DNA of 64,000 bases, taken from the NCBI RefSeq assembly GCF_003570715.1, contig NZ_QXXQ01000002.1, forward strand, positions 62,001-126,000. Direction: 5' to 3'. Both the position numbers and the translations under genes were made by a program. Below, in pieces: positions 22,586 to 31,937 of this stretch (the stretch's first letter is position 1; each line of letters starts with the position of its first letter). This DNA is from Gemmobacter lutimaris. Lineage in GTDB: Bacteria > Pseudomonadota > Alphaproteobacteria > Rhodobacterales > Rhodobacteraceae. The notes beneath the pieces are model-generated. The model ran no database searches. It was not told the origin of the DNA and saw only the letters and a list, made by a program, of their open reading frames with translations.

Positions 22586-23893
22586 ATGGCCGATCTGTTC
22601 GACTCCCCCTCTGCCCCCAAGCCCGAGGCGCCGCGCCCGCTGGCGGACAGGCTGCGTCCGCGTAGCCTGGACGAGGTAATCGGGCAGGGCCATGTGCTTG
22701 GCCCCGACGGACCGCTGGGCGCCATGCTGGCGGCGGGCAGCCTGTCGTCGCTGATCCTCTGGGGGCCGCCGGGGGTGGGCAAGACCACCATCGCGCGGCT
22801 GCTGGCCGATCAGACCAAGCTGGCCTTTGTGCAGATCAGCGCGATCTTCACCGGGGTGCCAGAACTGCGGAAGGTGTTCGAACAGGCGAAGATCCGGCGC
22901 GGCAACGGGCAGGGAACCCTGCTGTTCGTGGATGAGATCCACCGCTTCAACAAGGCGCAGCAAGACGGGTTTCTGCCACATATGGAGGATGGCACCATCC
23001 TTCTGGTCGGTGCCACGACCGAAAACCCCTCGTTTGAACTGAACGCCGCGCTTCTGAGCCGGGCGCAGGTGATCGTGCTGGAACGGCTGAGCCTCGCTGA
23101 TCTGGAACGCCTTGCGCAAAGGGCCGAGAAGGAGCTGGGCCGCGCCCTGCCGCTGAACGGCGAGGCGCGCGATACTTTGCTGGAAATGGCCGATGGGGAT
23201 GGCCGGGCGCTGCTGAACCTGATCGAGCAGGTGTCGGCCCACAAGGGCGGGACGCTGACGCCGGAACAGCTTGGCCAGCGGCTGATGCGGCGGGCGACCA
23301 AATATGACAAGTCGGGCGAGGAACATTACAACCTCATCTCTGCCCTGCACAAATCGGTGCGCGGCAGCGACCCGGATGCTGCCCTTTACTGGTTCGCCCG
23401 CATGCTGGAAGGCGGCGAAGACCCGCGCTTTCTGGCCCGCCGCCTGACCCGCATGGCGGTGGAGGATATTAGCCTCGCCGATCCGCAGGCGCAGGCGGTC
23501 TGCATTGATGCCTGGCAGACCTATGAACGGCTAGGCAGCCCCGAGGGCGAATTGGCGCTGGCCAATGCCGTGGTTTATCTGGCGCTCGCGCCCAAGTCGA
23601 ACGGCGTTTATGTGGCCTACAAGGCCGCACGGGCGGCCGCGCGCGACACCGGCAGCCTGCCGCCGCCGCTGCATATCCGAAACGCGCCGACCAAGCTGAT
23701 GAAAGAGATCGGCTATGGTGCGGGCTATGCCTATGACCATGATGCCGAGGACGGCTTTTCAGGGCAGGATTATTTCCCCGAAGGCATGAAACGCCCCGTG
23801 TTCTACGCGCCACCGGAACGTGGCTTCGAACGCGAGCTGAAAAAGCGTGTGGATTATTTTGCGAAGCTGCGCGCCCGGCGCAACGGGGTGTGA
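22586..23893 (+). CDS. rarA: replication-associated recombination protein A (AAA+ ATPase)
   Basis: A 435-residue RarA/MgsA, an AAA+ clamp-loader-like ATPase acting at stalled forks. It has Walker [10 protein letters not shown] near residue 60, Walker [17 protein letters not shown], sensor [20 protein letters not shown], and the C-terminal tetramerisation part with [11 protein letters not shown]-like [17 protein letters not shown]. Full length. It lies 37 bases after the protease, possibly co-transcribed. Confidence 0.95.
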   Translation: MADLFDSPSAPKPEAPRPLADRLRPRSLDEVIGQGHVLGPDGPLGAMLAAGSLSSLILWGPPGVGKTTIARLLADQTKLAFVQISAIFTGVPELRKVFEQAKIRRGNGQGTLLFVDEIHRFNKAQQDGFLPHMEDGTILLVGATTENPSFELNAALLSRAQVIVLERLSLADLERLAQRAEKELGRALPLNGEARDTLLEMADGDGRALLNLIEQVSAHKGGTLTPEQLGQRLMRRATKYDKSGEEHYNLISALHKSVRGSDPDAALYWFARMLEGGEDPRFLARRLTRMAVEDISLADPQAQAVCIDAWQTYERLGSPEGELALANAVVYLALAPKSNGVYVAYKAARAAARDTGSLPPPLHIRNAPTKLMKEIGYGAGYAYDHDAEDGFSGQDYFPEGMKRPVFYAPPERGFERELKKRVDYFAKLRARRNGV

Positions 23894-23957
23894 CAGCGGC
23901 GGGCTTGTGGCGGCTGGTGCGGCATGACACATTCAGGATGTGACATGTGAGGACTAG

Positions 23958-24665
23958 ATGAGCCTTCCCTACCAATCTGCCCATGAAGAACTGCATTTCA
24001 TCAACCGCTCCGGCTGGCTGCGCGCGGCCGTTCTGGGGGCGAATGATGGCATCGTTTCCGTAGCTTCGCTGATCGTGGGGGTGGCGGCGGCCGATCCCTC
24101 GCCCTCGGCCGTGCTGATCGCAGGCGCCGCCGGACTTGCCGCAGGTGCCATGTCGATGGCGGCAGGCGAATATGTCTCGGTCAGTTCGCAATCCGATATC
24201 GAGCGTGCCGATATTGCGCGCGAACGGCAGGCACAGATCGACATGCCCGAGGAGGAAGAGCGTGAACTGGCCTCGATCTACGAAGCGCGGGGGCTTTCAC
24301 CGGCGACTGCGGCGCTTGTGGCGCGCGAGTTGACCGAGAAGGATGCGCTTGGCGCCCATGTGCGCGAGGAACTGGGGTTAAGCGAGGTGCATGCCGCCAA
24401 CCCCTTGCAGGCGGCCTTCGCTTCGGGCCTGACCTTCTCGATTGCGGCGGCGATGCCGTTGCTGGCGGCGATTCTGGCCCCGGAAGGGCTGGTGATCCCC
24501 GTGGTGGTGATCGCGACGCTGGTCTGCCTTGCGGTGCTGGGTGCGCTGGGGGCGCAGGCGGGCGGCGCGCCGAAACTGCGGGCGACTTTGCGGGTGCTGT
24601 TCTGGGGGGCGGCGGCCATGGCGATTACCGCCGGGGTTGGCCATGTCTTCGGTATTGCTGTCTGA
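23958..24665 (+). CDS. VIT1/CCC1-family (vacuolar iron transporter-like) membrane protein
   Basis: A 235-residue protein with about five helices. The N-terminal RAAVLGANDGIVSVASLIVGV and AAGAMSMAAGEYVSVSSQSD motifs are the hallmarks of the family, which includes plant and yeast Fe2+/Mn2+ vacuolar transporters. The acidic helical stretch after the second helix (EEEERELASIYEARGL) is the expected cytoplasmic metal-binding part. Bacterial members probably move Fe2+ or Mn2+; the ion is not proven. Confidence 0.88.
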   Translation: MSLPYQSAHEELHFINRSGWLRAAVLGANDGIVSVASLIVGVAAADPSPSAVLIAGAAGLAAGAMSMAAGEYVSVSSQSDIERADIARERQAQIDMPEEEERELASIYEARGLSPATAALVARELTEKDALGAHVREELGLSEVHAANPLQAAFASGLTFSIAAAMPLLAAILAPEGLVIPVVVIATLVCLAVLGALGAQAGGAPKLRATLRVLFWGAAAMAITAGVGHVFGIAV

Positions 24666-24685
24666 GGCAGCGGGCCGGAAAGAGG

Positions 24686-24714
24686 AACGGCGCGCCAGGG
24701 GCGCGCCGTTTTTT
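24686..24714. terminator. terminator between the VIT1-like gene and ettA
   Basis: A 10-bp perfect stem (24686-24695 with 24701-24710) followed on the plus side by TTTTTT. It ends the plus-strand gene; the minus-strand ettA stop is at 24717, so the same fold may serve both convergent genes. Confidence 0.85.
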
Positions 24715-24716
24715 GT

Positions 24717-26372
24717 TCAGCGGGTGAACTTCTTGTATTTCACACGCTTGGGGTTCACGGAATCCGGGCCGAGGCGGCGGATCTTATCCTGTTCGTAATC
24801 GTCGAAGTTGCCTTCGAAGAACTCCACATGCGCATCGCCTTCAAAGGCGAGGATATGGGTGCAGAGGCGGTCAAGGAAGAAACGGTCGTGCGAGATTATG
24901 ACCGCGCAGCCGGCGAATTCTTCGATTGCCGCTTCAAGCGCCTGAAGGGTTTCAACGTCAAGGTCGTTGGTCGGTTCGTCAAGCAGCAGGACGTTGCCGC
25001 CCGATTTCAGCAGCTTGGCCATGTGAACGCGGTTGCGCTCACCGCCCGACAGGATGCCGACCTTCTTCTGCTGGTCAGACCCCTTGAAGTTGAAGGAGGA
25101 GCAATAGGCGCGGCTGTTCACCTCGGCATCACCCAGAACCACGATGTCGAGGCTGTCGGTGATTTCCTCCCAGACGTTCTTGTTCGGGTCGAGGCTGTCG
25201 CGTGACTGATCGACATAGGACAGTTGCACGGTATCGCCCAGCGTGATGGTGCCGCTGTCGGGCTGTTCCTGCCCGGTGATCATCTTCATCAGCGTGGATT
25301 TCCCCGCGCCGTTGGGGCCGATCACGCCGATGATGCCGCCGGGCGGCAGCATGAAGGACAGGTTTTCAATCAGCTGCTTGTCACCCATCGCCTTGGAGAC
25401 ATTCTCGAATTCGATGACCTTGGACCCAAGGCGCGGGCCGTGCGGAATGATGATCTGGGCGCGGCCGACCAGTTCCTTGACCGACTCGTCGGCCATCTTC
25501 TCATAGGCCTGGATACGGGCTTTCGATTTCGCCTGACGGGCCTTGGCCCCGGCGCGGATCCAGTCCAGTTCCTTTTCAAGAACCTTCTGCTTGGCCTTGT
25601 CCTCGCGGGCTTCCTGCGCAAGGCGCTTGGCCTTGGCGTCCAGCCAGGAGGAATAGTTGCCTTCGTGCGGCAGGCCGCGGCCACGTTCGAGTTCCAGAAT
25701 CCATGTCGTGATGTCATCCAGAAAGTAACGGTCGTGGGTGACGGTCAGGATGGTGCCCTTGTATTCGATCAGGTGCTTTTGCAGCCAGGCGATCGTTTCG
25801 GCATCCAGGTGGTTGGTCGGTTCGTCCAGCAGCAGCATGTCGGGCGCTTCAAGAAGCAGCTTGCACAGCGCGACCCGGCGGCGCTCGCCACCCGAAAGTG
25901 TTGCGACATTGGCATCGTCCGGCGGGCAGCGCAGAGCCTCCATCGCGATGTCGATCTGGCTGTCCAGATCCCACAGGTTTTCTGCGTCGATCTCGTCTTG
26001 CAACCGCGACATCTCGTCGGCGGTTTCATCCGAGTAGTTCATGGCGAGTTCGTTGTAGCGGTCGAGTTTGGCCTGTTTCGCGGCGACGCCCAGCTTCACA
26101 TTCTCGCGCACAGACAGCGCTTCGTCGAGTTGCGGTTCCTGCGGCAGATAGCCCACGGTCGCGCCCTTGGCGGCCCAGGCTTCGCCGGTGAAATCCTTGT
26201 CCCAGCCGGCCATGACGCGCAGCAGGGTGGACTTACCGGCGCCGTTGACGCCGACCACACCGATCTTCACGCCGGGAAGGAAGTTCAGGCGGATGTTCTC
26301 GAACACCTTCTTGCCGCCGGGATAGGTCTTGGAGACGCCATCCATGTGGTAAACGTATTGATAGCTGGCCAT
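24717..26372 (-). CDS. ettA: energy-dependent translational throttle protein EttA (ABC-F)
   Basis: A 551-residue cytoplasmic ABC-F ATPase without membrane domain, which binds the ribosomal E site and gates the first elongation step according to the ATP/ADP ratio. Two ATPase domains have Walker A GVNGAGKST and GPNGAGKST, and signatures LSGGERRRVALC and LSGGERNRVHMA. The linker (PtIM) is the charged helix around RLAQEAREDKAKQKVLEKEL. The C-terminus RVKYKKFTR fits EttA. Single gene, minus strand. Confidence 0.95.
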   Translation of the reverse strand: MASYQYVYHMDGVSKTYPGGKKVFENIRLNFLPGVKIGVVGVNGAGKSTLLRVMAGWDKDFTGEAWAAKGATVGYLPQEPQLDEALSVRENVKLGVAAKQAKLDRYNELAMNYSDETADEMSRLQDEIDAENLWDLDSQIDIAMEALRCPPDDANVATLSGGERRRVALCKLLLEAPDMLLLDEPTNHLDAETIAWLQKHLIEYKGTILTVTHDRYFLDDITTWILELERGRGLPHEGNYSSWLDAKAKRLAQEAREDKAKQKVLEKELDWIRAGAKARQAKSKARIQAYEKMADESVKELVGRAQIIIPHGPRLGSKVIEFENVSKAMGDKQLIENLSFMLPPGGIIGVIGPNGAGKSTLMKMITGQEQPDSGTITLGDTVQLSYVDQSRDSLDPNKNVWEEITDSLDIVVLGDAEVNSRAYCSSFNFKGSDQQKKVGILSGGERNRVHMAKLLKSGGNVLLLDEPTNDLDVETLQALEAAIEEFAGCAVIISHDRFFLDRLCTHILAFEGDAHVEFFEGNFDDYEQDKIRRLGPDSVNPKRVKYKKFTR

Positions 26373-26470
26373 CGCGGGATCTCCGTATCGCGGGTTGGCG
26401 CGTGTGTAGCGGAAGCAGCGGCGAAGGGCAACGCGCGCGCATCAAGCTGTGCTGGCGGCGGACATGGAGG

Positions 26471-26516
26471 GCAAAAGTTTTCCGAAAAACTTTTGCAAAT
26501 TTCTTTCAAGAAATTT
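26471..26516. repeat. tandem AT-rich perfect hairpins between ettA and the GNAT gene
   Basis: Hairpin 1 has 11-base arms GCAAAAGTTTT and AAAACTTTTGC (26471-26481, 26486-26496, loop CCGA). Hairpin 2 has 9-base arms AAATTTCTT and AAGAAATTT (26497-26505, 26508-26516, loop TC). They abut without spacing and are strikingly AT-rich for this DNA. The stop of the minus-strand GNAT gene falls in hairpin 2, so the unit probably also ends that transcript. It resembles dispersed rhodobacterial intergenic repeats. Confidence 0.75.
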
Positions 26517-26985
26517 GGGCCGGGCTCAGCCGTTTCTCGAACCAGTGATCGGCGTAGGGGTTACGGTTGTAGCGGGGGATCTCGGTCCAGCCGTCGCGCA
26601 GGTAAAGCGCCTGCGCCTCGGGCAGGTGGCGGCTGGTATCAAGGCGAAGGTGGCTCAGCCCCATGCCGCGTGCGGCGGTTTCCACCTCTGCCATCAGGCG
26701 GCGGGCGAGTCCCTGTCCGCGGGCGACGGGCGCAACCCAGAGGCGTTTTACCTCGCCCGCACCGGGCGGCAGGCCCTCGGCCCCGGTGCGCAGGGCGACG
26801 CAGCCCACTGGAGCGTCGCTTCCCGCGATCAGGAACAGCCCGCGCGGCGGTTGCAGCGCGCCGGGATCGGCATCGGCATAGGGATCGAAGGTCTGGCCGA
26901 ACCGCGCACTGAGTTCGGCGAAATAGGCAACAAGGCAGGCGGTTGCCTCGGGCGTATCGACGGGAAAGGGGCGGATCGGGATCAT
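26506..26985 (-). CDS. GNAT-family N-acetyltransferase
   Basis: A 159-residue acetyltransferase. The acetyl-CoA loop is in VKRLWVAPVARGQGLARRLM (R/Q-x-x-G-x-G/A pattern), followed by the helix with EVETAARGMGLSHLRLDTSRH and the final ALYLRDGWTEIPRYN motif. The acceptor is unknown. Its 3' end runs into the hairpin pair. Read from the minus strand, divergent from nadD with 76 bases between. Confidence 0.85.
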   Translation of the reverse strand: MIPIRPFPVDTPEATACLVAYFAELSARFGQTFDPYADADPGALQPPRGLFLIAGSDAPVGCVALRTGAEGLPPGAGEVKRLWVAPVARGQGLARRLMAEVETAARGMGLSHLRLDTSRHLPEAQALYLRDGWTEIPRYNRNPYADHWFEKRLSPAQIS

Positions 26986-27061
26986 GGCCTGTTGTCACCT
27001 GCGTATCGGCCCTTGGCAAGCCTTTGTCCGCATGGTTTGAACGCGGGACAGGGAGGCAGGG

Positions 27062-27685
27062 ATGCGTCAGGGGTTTCCGATTGCGACGCGCGGCATGACA
27101 GTGGGGCTGTTGGGCGGGTCATTCGATCCTGCGCATCAGGGCCATGTGCATATCACGCGCGAGGCTTTGCGCCGGTTCGGGCTGGACCGCGTGTGGTGGC
27201 TGGTGACCCCCGGCAACCCGTTAAAGGCGCGTCAGCCGGCGCCAATGGCCGAGCGGCTGGCGCGGGCGCGGGCCTTGATGCGGCATCCGCGCGTCGTGGT
27301 CACCGATCTGGAGGCGCATCTGGGCACGCGCTACACGGCGGCGACGATCCGGCAGTTGCAGGCGCTTTATCCGGGGGTGAATTTCGTCTGGCTGATGGGG
27401 GCCGACAATCTGGTGCAATTCCACCGCTGGGACCGTTGGGAACAGATCATGCAGGCGGTGCCGGTTGGCGTGCTGGCGCGGCCGGGCTGGGGGCTGAAGG
27501 GGCGGATGGGCCGGGCGGCGCGTGTCTATGCGCGCGAGCGGGTGACCGAAGGTGCGGCGGGCAAGCTTGGGCTGCTCAGGCCGCCGGTCTGGGTTCTGGC
27601 CGATGTGCCGCTGAACGATCTGTCTTCCAGCGCAATCCGGGCGCGCGGGGAGTGGGGGCAGGGCGGCAAGGCGCCGCCGGGCTGA
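27062..27685 (+). CDS. nadD: nicotinate-nucleotide adenylyltransferase
   Basis: A 207-residue enzyme forming deamido-NAD from nicotinate mononucleotide and ATP, in NAD biosynthesis. The nucleotidyltransferase motif [13 protein letters not shown] is at about residues 18-30, the NaMN-binding segment is [14 protein letters not shown], and the C-terminal motif SSSAIRAR replaces the common ISST-x-IR. The start ATG at 27062 follows GGGAGGCAGGG; the internal MTVGLLGG is an alternative. Confidence 0.93.
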   Translation: MRQGFPIATRGMTVGLLGGSFDPAHQGHVHITREALRRFGLDRVWWLVTPGNPLKARQPAPMAERLARARALMRHPRVVVTDLEAHLGTRYTAATIRQLQALYPGVNFVWLMGADNLVQFHRWDRWEQIMQAVPVGVLARPGWGLKGRMGRAARVYARERVTEGAAGKLGLLRPPVWVLADVPLNDLSSSAIRARGEWGQGGKAPPG

Positions 27686-27751
27686 GTACGCGGGGTTCCG
27701 TGCGCCGCTTCGGGGCGCTATGCCTTGGGCGTTGAACAGGAGTGAGTCCCG

Positions 27752-29233
27752 ATGTCCCGGTCCCCGATCCTTCCGACCCGGCGTTTCGTGCTTGGCGGCC
27801 TTCTGGCCGGTGCGGCGACGCCGCTTTGGGCCGAGGCGCCCGCGACCTCGCCGCTGCCGCGTCGCAGGGGCGACGGCGGTGCGGTGCGGACCGAGTTACA
27901 AAGCGCTGACCAGCTGATCGAGGCGGCGAAGCTGGGCGGGGCCTTTGGCTTTGTCGTGGCCGATGCGGAAACCGGTGCGGTGATCGAAGCGCGTGACGCC
28001 GATCTGTCGGTGCCGCCCGCCAGTGTGCTGAAATCGGTGACGGCGGCCTATGCGCTGGACCGGCTGGGGCCCGCGCATCGTTTTCAGACCCGCGTTCTGC
28101 GGGCAGGTCCGATCGTGCAGGGTGTGGTTCAGGGCGATCTGATCCTTGCCGGGGGCGGCGACCCGGTGCTGGATACCGACATGCTGGGCGATCTGGCGGC
28201 AAAGCTTGCGGCGGCCGGGATCAAGGGCGCGACGGGCCGGTTCCTCGTCTGGGGTGGGGCGCTGCCCCGTCTGGCGCGTATCGACAGCGAACAGCCGGAA
28301 TTCGTGGGATACAACCCGGCCGTGGCGGGGCTGAACCTAAACTTCAACCGTGTGCATTTCGAATGGCGCCGGGCCGGGGCAGACTGGCGGCTGAGCATGG
28401 ATGCGCGGGCCGAGCGGTTCGTCCCCGAGGTGCATATGGCCAGTGTGCGTATTGCCAAACGCGCGCGGCCGCTGTTCACCTATGAGAGTGAGGCAGGCAC
28501 CGATCGCTGGACGGTGGCCTCCGAGGCTCTGGGCAAGGGCGGTGCGCGTTGGCTGCCGGTGCGGCATCCGGCGCTGTATGCGGGCGATGTGTTCCGGACG
28601 CTGGTTGCGGCGCAGGGGATCGGGCTCGCCGCGCCCGAGGTGGTGGACGCATTGCCAGAAGCGGCCGAACTGGTGGCCCGGCATGACAGCCCCGCGCTGG
28701 ACGGCATCCTGAAAGGGATGCTGGAGCATTCGACCAATCTCACGGCCGAGGTGTCGGGCATGGCGGCTTCGCAAGCGGCCAGTCTGCGGGCCTCGGCCGT
28801 GGCGATGCAGGAATGGGCGCGGCTGCGGCACGGCATGTCGGCCCATTTCGTCGATCATTCCGGGCTGGGCGGGCAGAACCGCATCACGGCGGCCGACATG
28901 GCGCGGATGCTGGCCGATGTGCAGGCGGGCGCGCTGCCGGGCCTGATGAAGAATTACGGAATGCGGGATGACAGGGGCAAGGTCATCAAAGGGCATCCGG
29001 TGCAGGTGCGTGCCAAGACCGGCACGTTGAATTTCGTTTCGTCGCTGGCCGGGTATATTTCGCCCCCCGGCGGCCGTCGGTTGGCCTTTGCCATCTTCGC
29101 CGCCGATACCGCCCGACGCGATGCCCTGCCGCCCGAGGCGCGGGAACAGCCGGCAGGCGGGCTGGATTACCAGAAGCGCGCACGGCGGCTGCAATCCGCC
29201 CTCATTGCACGCTGGGCCGTGCTGCACGGCTGA
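27752..29233 (+). CDS. dacB: PBP4-type D-alanyl-D-alanine carboxypeptidase/endopeptidase
   Basis: A 493-residue periplasmic peptidase_S13 protein. The N-terminus LPTRRFVLGGLLAGAATPLWA is a signal peptide with Tat-like twin arginine, cleaved near residue 27. Catalytic motifs are S91-V-L-K94, S-T-N near residue 326 and K-T-G near residue 420 (AKTGTLNFV). Between them lies the long insertion typical of class C PBP4. It trims peptidoglycan cross-links. The gene follows nadD by 66 bases but is functionally unrelated. Confidence 0.93.
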   Translation: MSRSPILPTRRFVLGGLLAGAATPLWAEAPATSPLPRRRGDGGAVRTELQSADQLIEAAKLGGAFGFVVADAETGAVIEARDADLSVPPASVLKSVTAAYALDRLGPAHRFQTRVLRAGPIVQGVVQGDLILAGGGDPVLDTDMLGDLAAKLAAAGIKGATGRFLVWGGALPRLARIDSEQPEFVGYNPAVAGLNLNFNRVHFEWRRAGADWRLSMDARAERFVPEVHMASVRIAKRARPLFTYESEAGTDRWTVASEALGKGGARWLPVRHPALYAGDVFRTLVAAQGIGLAAPEVVDALPEAAELVARHDSPALDGILKGMLEHSTNLTAEVSGMAASQAASLRASAVAMQEWARLRHGMSAHFVDHSGLGGQNRITAADMARMLADVQAGALPGLMKNYGMRDDRGKVIKGHPVQVRAKTGTLNFVSSLAGYISPPGGRRLAFAIFAADTARRDALPPEAREQPAGGLDYQKRARRLQSALIARWAVLHG

Positions 29234-29316
29234 TCTGCGGCATTTCCTGCGGTCTTCCCCCTTGATCATGAAACCTGCACGGTCAAGACTGCCTCCGTCT
29301 TACGGTGGAGGTTGGC

Positions 29317-30765
29317 TTGCGCAAGGTTCTGGGGATCGGGGCGATGGCTCTGGCTGTCGCGGGGCTGGGGCTTTGGGCGAATGGTCATCAGGCCCCTGCC
29401 ATGCAGGCGCGGATCGCTGCCGAGGCGGCACAGGTGGCCGAAGGCTCGGTGCATGGCATATCGACCATGGTGTCCGGGCGTGACATCAATGTCGCAGGGC
29501 TGGCGGATAGTGCCGGGGAACGCGATGCGCTGATGGTGGCGCTGAACGCGGTTCCGGGACGGCGTGTGGTGCGGGGCGAATTGGAGCTTCTGCCCGCCGC
29601 CGCGCCGTTTGAAACGGCGGTATTCAAGGCGGCGGATGGCGGGCTTTCGGCCAGCGGTCATATCCCGACCGAAAAGGCGCGCGCTGTGCTGGTGCCTGTG
29701 CTGGGTGAAGCGTCCTCGGGGCTCGTGTTGGCCTCCGGGGCGCCGGAGGGTCAGATGGCAGCGGTCGAGGCAGGGATCGCGGCGCTGGGGCCGATGATCC
29801 TTGGCGCGGCAGAGGTCAGCGACGGCAAGCTGCGCGTCACGGGCGAGGTGCTGGGCCCGGCCGAGCGGGATGCAGTTCTTGCAGCGGTTCAGGGCTTGCC
29901 GGAGGGTGCTGTCCAGACGGATCTGACACTTCAGGACGATGGCACACCGCCCGACTGGACGCTCGATTATTCGGCGATGCAGGGTGCGGTCGTGACCGGG
30001 AAGCTGCCCAAGGGGCTGGATGTGGCGGCAGTGGCCGGGGCCCTTGGTCTTGACCGTATCGGGAACGAGGCGCAAGCGGCGCTGATCGGCGATCCTGCAC
30101 CCGAGGTGCCAGCGCTGTTTGTGGCGCTGAAAAGCTGGATGGCGGATTTTGAACGCCTGCGCGTGCGGATCGGTCAGGGCGGCAGCCGGGTCGAGGCCGG
30201 GTTCGGCGCCGGGGCCGACCCTGAACTGATCGCCGGGCGGCTGGCAGAGGCGCTTGGCCCGGATGTGGCGCTGGACATTGATGTCGTGACCAGCGAGCAG
30301 GCAGAGGGCACCGAACGGATGAATGCCGCGACCGGGCAGGTCGAGCGGCTTTCGGCGGGCTATTGGCTGCCGGTCGCCGATTTTGCTGCGGATCGGGCGA
30401 GTTGTCAGGCGCAGGCCGAAGCCGTTCTGGGCGGAGCGACCGTCAGTTTCGTGACCGGCTCCGACCGGCTGGATGCCGATGCCTTGCGTGTGCTGAACCG
30501 GCTGGCGGCGGTTATTGCGCCCTGTGCAGCCGTGGGACTGAAGGCCGAGATCGGGGGGCATACCGATGCGACGGGCGATCCCTTGGGCAATATCGGGCTG
30601 AGCCAGCGCCGGGCCGAGGCGGTGCGCGCCGCGCTGGTGGCGCGTGGTGTATCGGCGGCCATGCTTCGGGCGCGGGGCTATGGCGCCTCGATGCCGGTGG
30701 CCGACAATGCGACGGATGAAGGCCGGGCGAAGAACCGGCGTACCACGGTGCTGTGGTCTGAGTGA
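29317..30765 (+). CDS. OmpA-family protein with BON-like repeats
   Basis: The TTG at 29317 is the likely start, because GGAGG (29307-29311) lies five bases upstream; the GTG at 29305 overlaps that site. The 482-residue product has an N-terminal signal or anchor helix (GIGAMALAVAGLGLWANG) and about 280 residues with repeating BON-like strands. Its C-terminal OmpA domain (about 375-482) carries EIGGHTDATGDPLGNIGLSQ and RARGYGASMPVADNATDEGR, which bind peptidoglycan. The architecture resembles mycobacterial ArfA. Envelope function probable. Confidence 0.85.
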   Translation: MRKVLGIGAMALAVAGLGLWANGHQAPAMQARIAAEAAQVAEGSVHGISTMVSGRDINVAGLADSAGERDALMVALNAVPGRRVVRGELELLPAAAPFETAVFKAADGGLSASGHIPTEKARAVLVPVLGEASSGLVLASGAPEGQMAAVEAGIAALGPMILGAAEVSDGKLRVTGEVLGPAERDAVLAAVQGLPEGAVQTDLTLQDDGTPPDWTLDYSAMQGAVVTGKLPKGLDVAAVAGALGLDRIGNEAQAALIGDPAPEVPALFVALKSWMADFERLRVRIGQGGSRVEAGFGAGADPELIAGRLAEALGPDVALDIDVVTSEQAEGTERMNAATGQVERLSAGYWLPVADFAADRASCQAQAEAVLGGATVSFVTGSDRLDADALRVLNRLAAVIAPCAAVGLKAEIGGHTDATGDPLGNIGLSQRRAEAVRAALVARGVSAAMLRARGYGASMPVADNATDEGRAKNRRTTVLWSE

Positions 30766-30786
30766 TCGGGACAGAGGAGAGTGCAT

Positions 30787-31362
30787 ATGTTCAGGAACTG
30801 GGGGTTCCTTGTCGGTGAAATCTGGGTGCTGTTGCTGTTGGCTGCCCTGGTCGGGCTGCTGGCGGGATGGATCATCTGGGGGCGGCGCAGCACGACAACC
30901 GTGACGGTCGATGAGGGTGCGGCGGACCGGCTGCGCCACAGCCTTGCGGCTTGCGAGGCACGGGGCAGCGATCAGGCGTCGCGCATTGCGGCGCTGGAGG
31001 CCGAACTGGAGGTCACCAGGCGCCGGGCCGAGGATGCGGCTATGGCGCAGATTGTAGCACCGGCTGCGGCAATGGTCCCGATGCCAGCGAAAGCCCAGCG
31101 TCCCGAGGCGTTGTCAGCCCCGCGTGACGGCGCGGCGGATGACCTGAAGCTGATCAAGGGTGTGGGGCCGAAGCTGGAGACCCTTTTGCACCGGCTGGGC
31201 TTTTTCCATTTCGACCAGATCGCCAACTGGACGGCGGCAGAAATCGCTTGGGTGGACGAGAACCTTGAAGGCTTCAAGGGCCGCGTCACACGCGATGAAT
31301 GGGTGGCGCAGGCGCGCGATCTGGCCGCAGGCCAGCCGCCACGCCCCGGCGGCGAGGGCTGA
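30787..31362 (+). CDS. membrane-anchored helix-hairpin-helix protein
   Basis: ATG 30787 is preferred over GTG 30781, since GAGGAGA (30774-30780) abuts the latter. The 191-residue product has one helix (residues about 8-28), a variable linker with a short coiled coil, and a C-terminal DDLKLIKGVGPKLETLLHRL domain. This resembles the helix-hairpin-helix found in ribosomal L21-associated and flap-endonuclease-like (COG3743) proteins. It lies 21 bases after the OmpA gene, so the two are probably co-expressed. Function unknown. Confidence 0.7.
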   Translation: MFRNWGFLVGEIWVLLLLAALVGLLAGWIIWGRRSTTTVTVDEGAADRLRHSLAACEARGSDQASRIAALEAELEVTRRRAEDAAMAQIVAPAAAMVPMPAKAQRPEALSAPRDGAADDLKLIKGVGPKLETLLHRLGFFHFDQIANWTAAEIAWVDENLEGFKGRVTRDEWVAQARDLAAGQPPRPGGEG

Positions 31363-31365
31363 GGG

Positions 31366-31395
31366 AAGGCCCGGACTTCTGTTCCGGGCCTTTGC
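31366..31395. terminator. terminator between the HhH gene and the TerB-like gene
   Basis: A 9-bp stem AAGGCCCGG/CCGGGCCTT (31366-31374, 31384-31392) with TTT on the plus side, immediately after the helix-hairpin-helix gene and before the convergent TerB-like stop at 31400. Confidence 0.75.
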
Positions 31396-31399
31396 AATT

Positions 31400-31822
31400 T
31401 CAGGGCTTCAGATGGCGGACCCGGGCGCTCCACTCGATTGCCACGGCATGCAGGCGGTCGATCGACAGCTCGTTGCGCACCTCTTCCAGCATGCGCAGTT
31501 CAACCTCGTTCAGCTGGCCGTCGGCGGCCGCCACATCACACGCCAGCGCGTAGGCGGTTTCAAACAGCCGGTCGGGCAGCGCGTCGCGGATCAGGCCGAA
31601 CAGGGCATCCAGCCCGTCTTCCTCTTCGAACAGGTCGAAGACGGTCTGCGCGACGGGGCGCAGACGGTCGGTATCGTAATCGGCGAAGACCGGCATGTGA
31701 TTCACCATGCGCTGAATCGCCACCAGTTCTGAGGTGCGCATGTTTTCATCCGAGGCGGAAACCGCGATCATAACGGCAACAAGCGCGTCCTGCGGAGAAA
31801 GGGAAGGGGGCGTATCGGGCAC
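31400..31822 (-). CDS. TerB-like (tellurite-resistance family) protein
   Basis: GTG at 31822, with AAAGGA eight bases upstream, gives a 140-residue helical protein; the frame stays open further but would overlap lysK control DNA. QDALVAVMIAVSASDENMRTSEL and the C-terminal ACDVAAADGQLNEVELRMLEEV repeat are the two acidic TerB-type motifs that bind divalent metal. Family members are cytoplasmic; the link to tellurite is not shown here. It is divergent from lysK. Confidence 0.8.
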   Translation of the reverse strand: MPDTPPSLSPQDALVAVMIAVSASDENMRTSELVAIQRMVNHMPVFADYDTDRLRPVAQTVFDLFEEEDGLDALFGLIRDALPDRLFETAYALACDVAAADGQLNEVELRMLEEVRNELSIDRLHAVAIEWSARVRHLKP

Positions 31823-31937
31823 GAGGGTCGTCCTTTGCACTGTATCGCCCCCGAGAATATTGACGCCGGGCAGGGGCGGCAATAGGACAGGCGGGTTCTG
31901 CGCGGGCACGGGGCCCGCGATATGAAAGGATCCGCCG

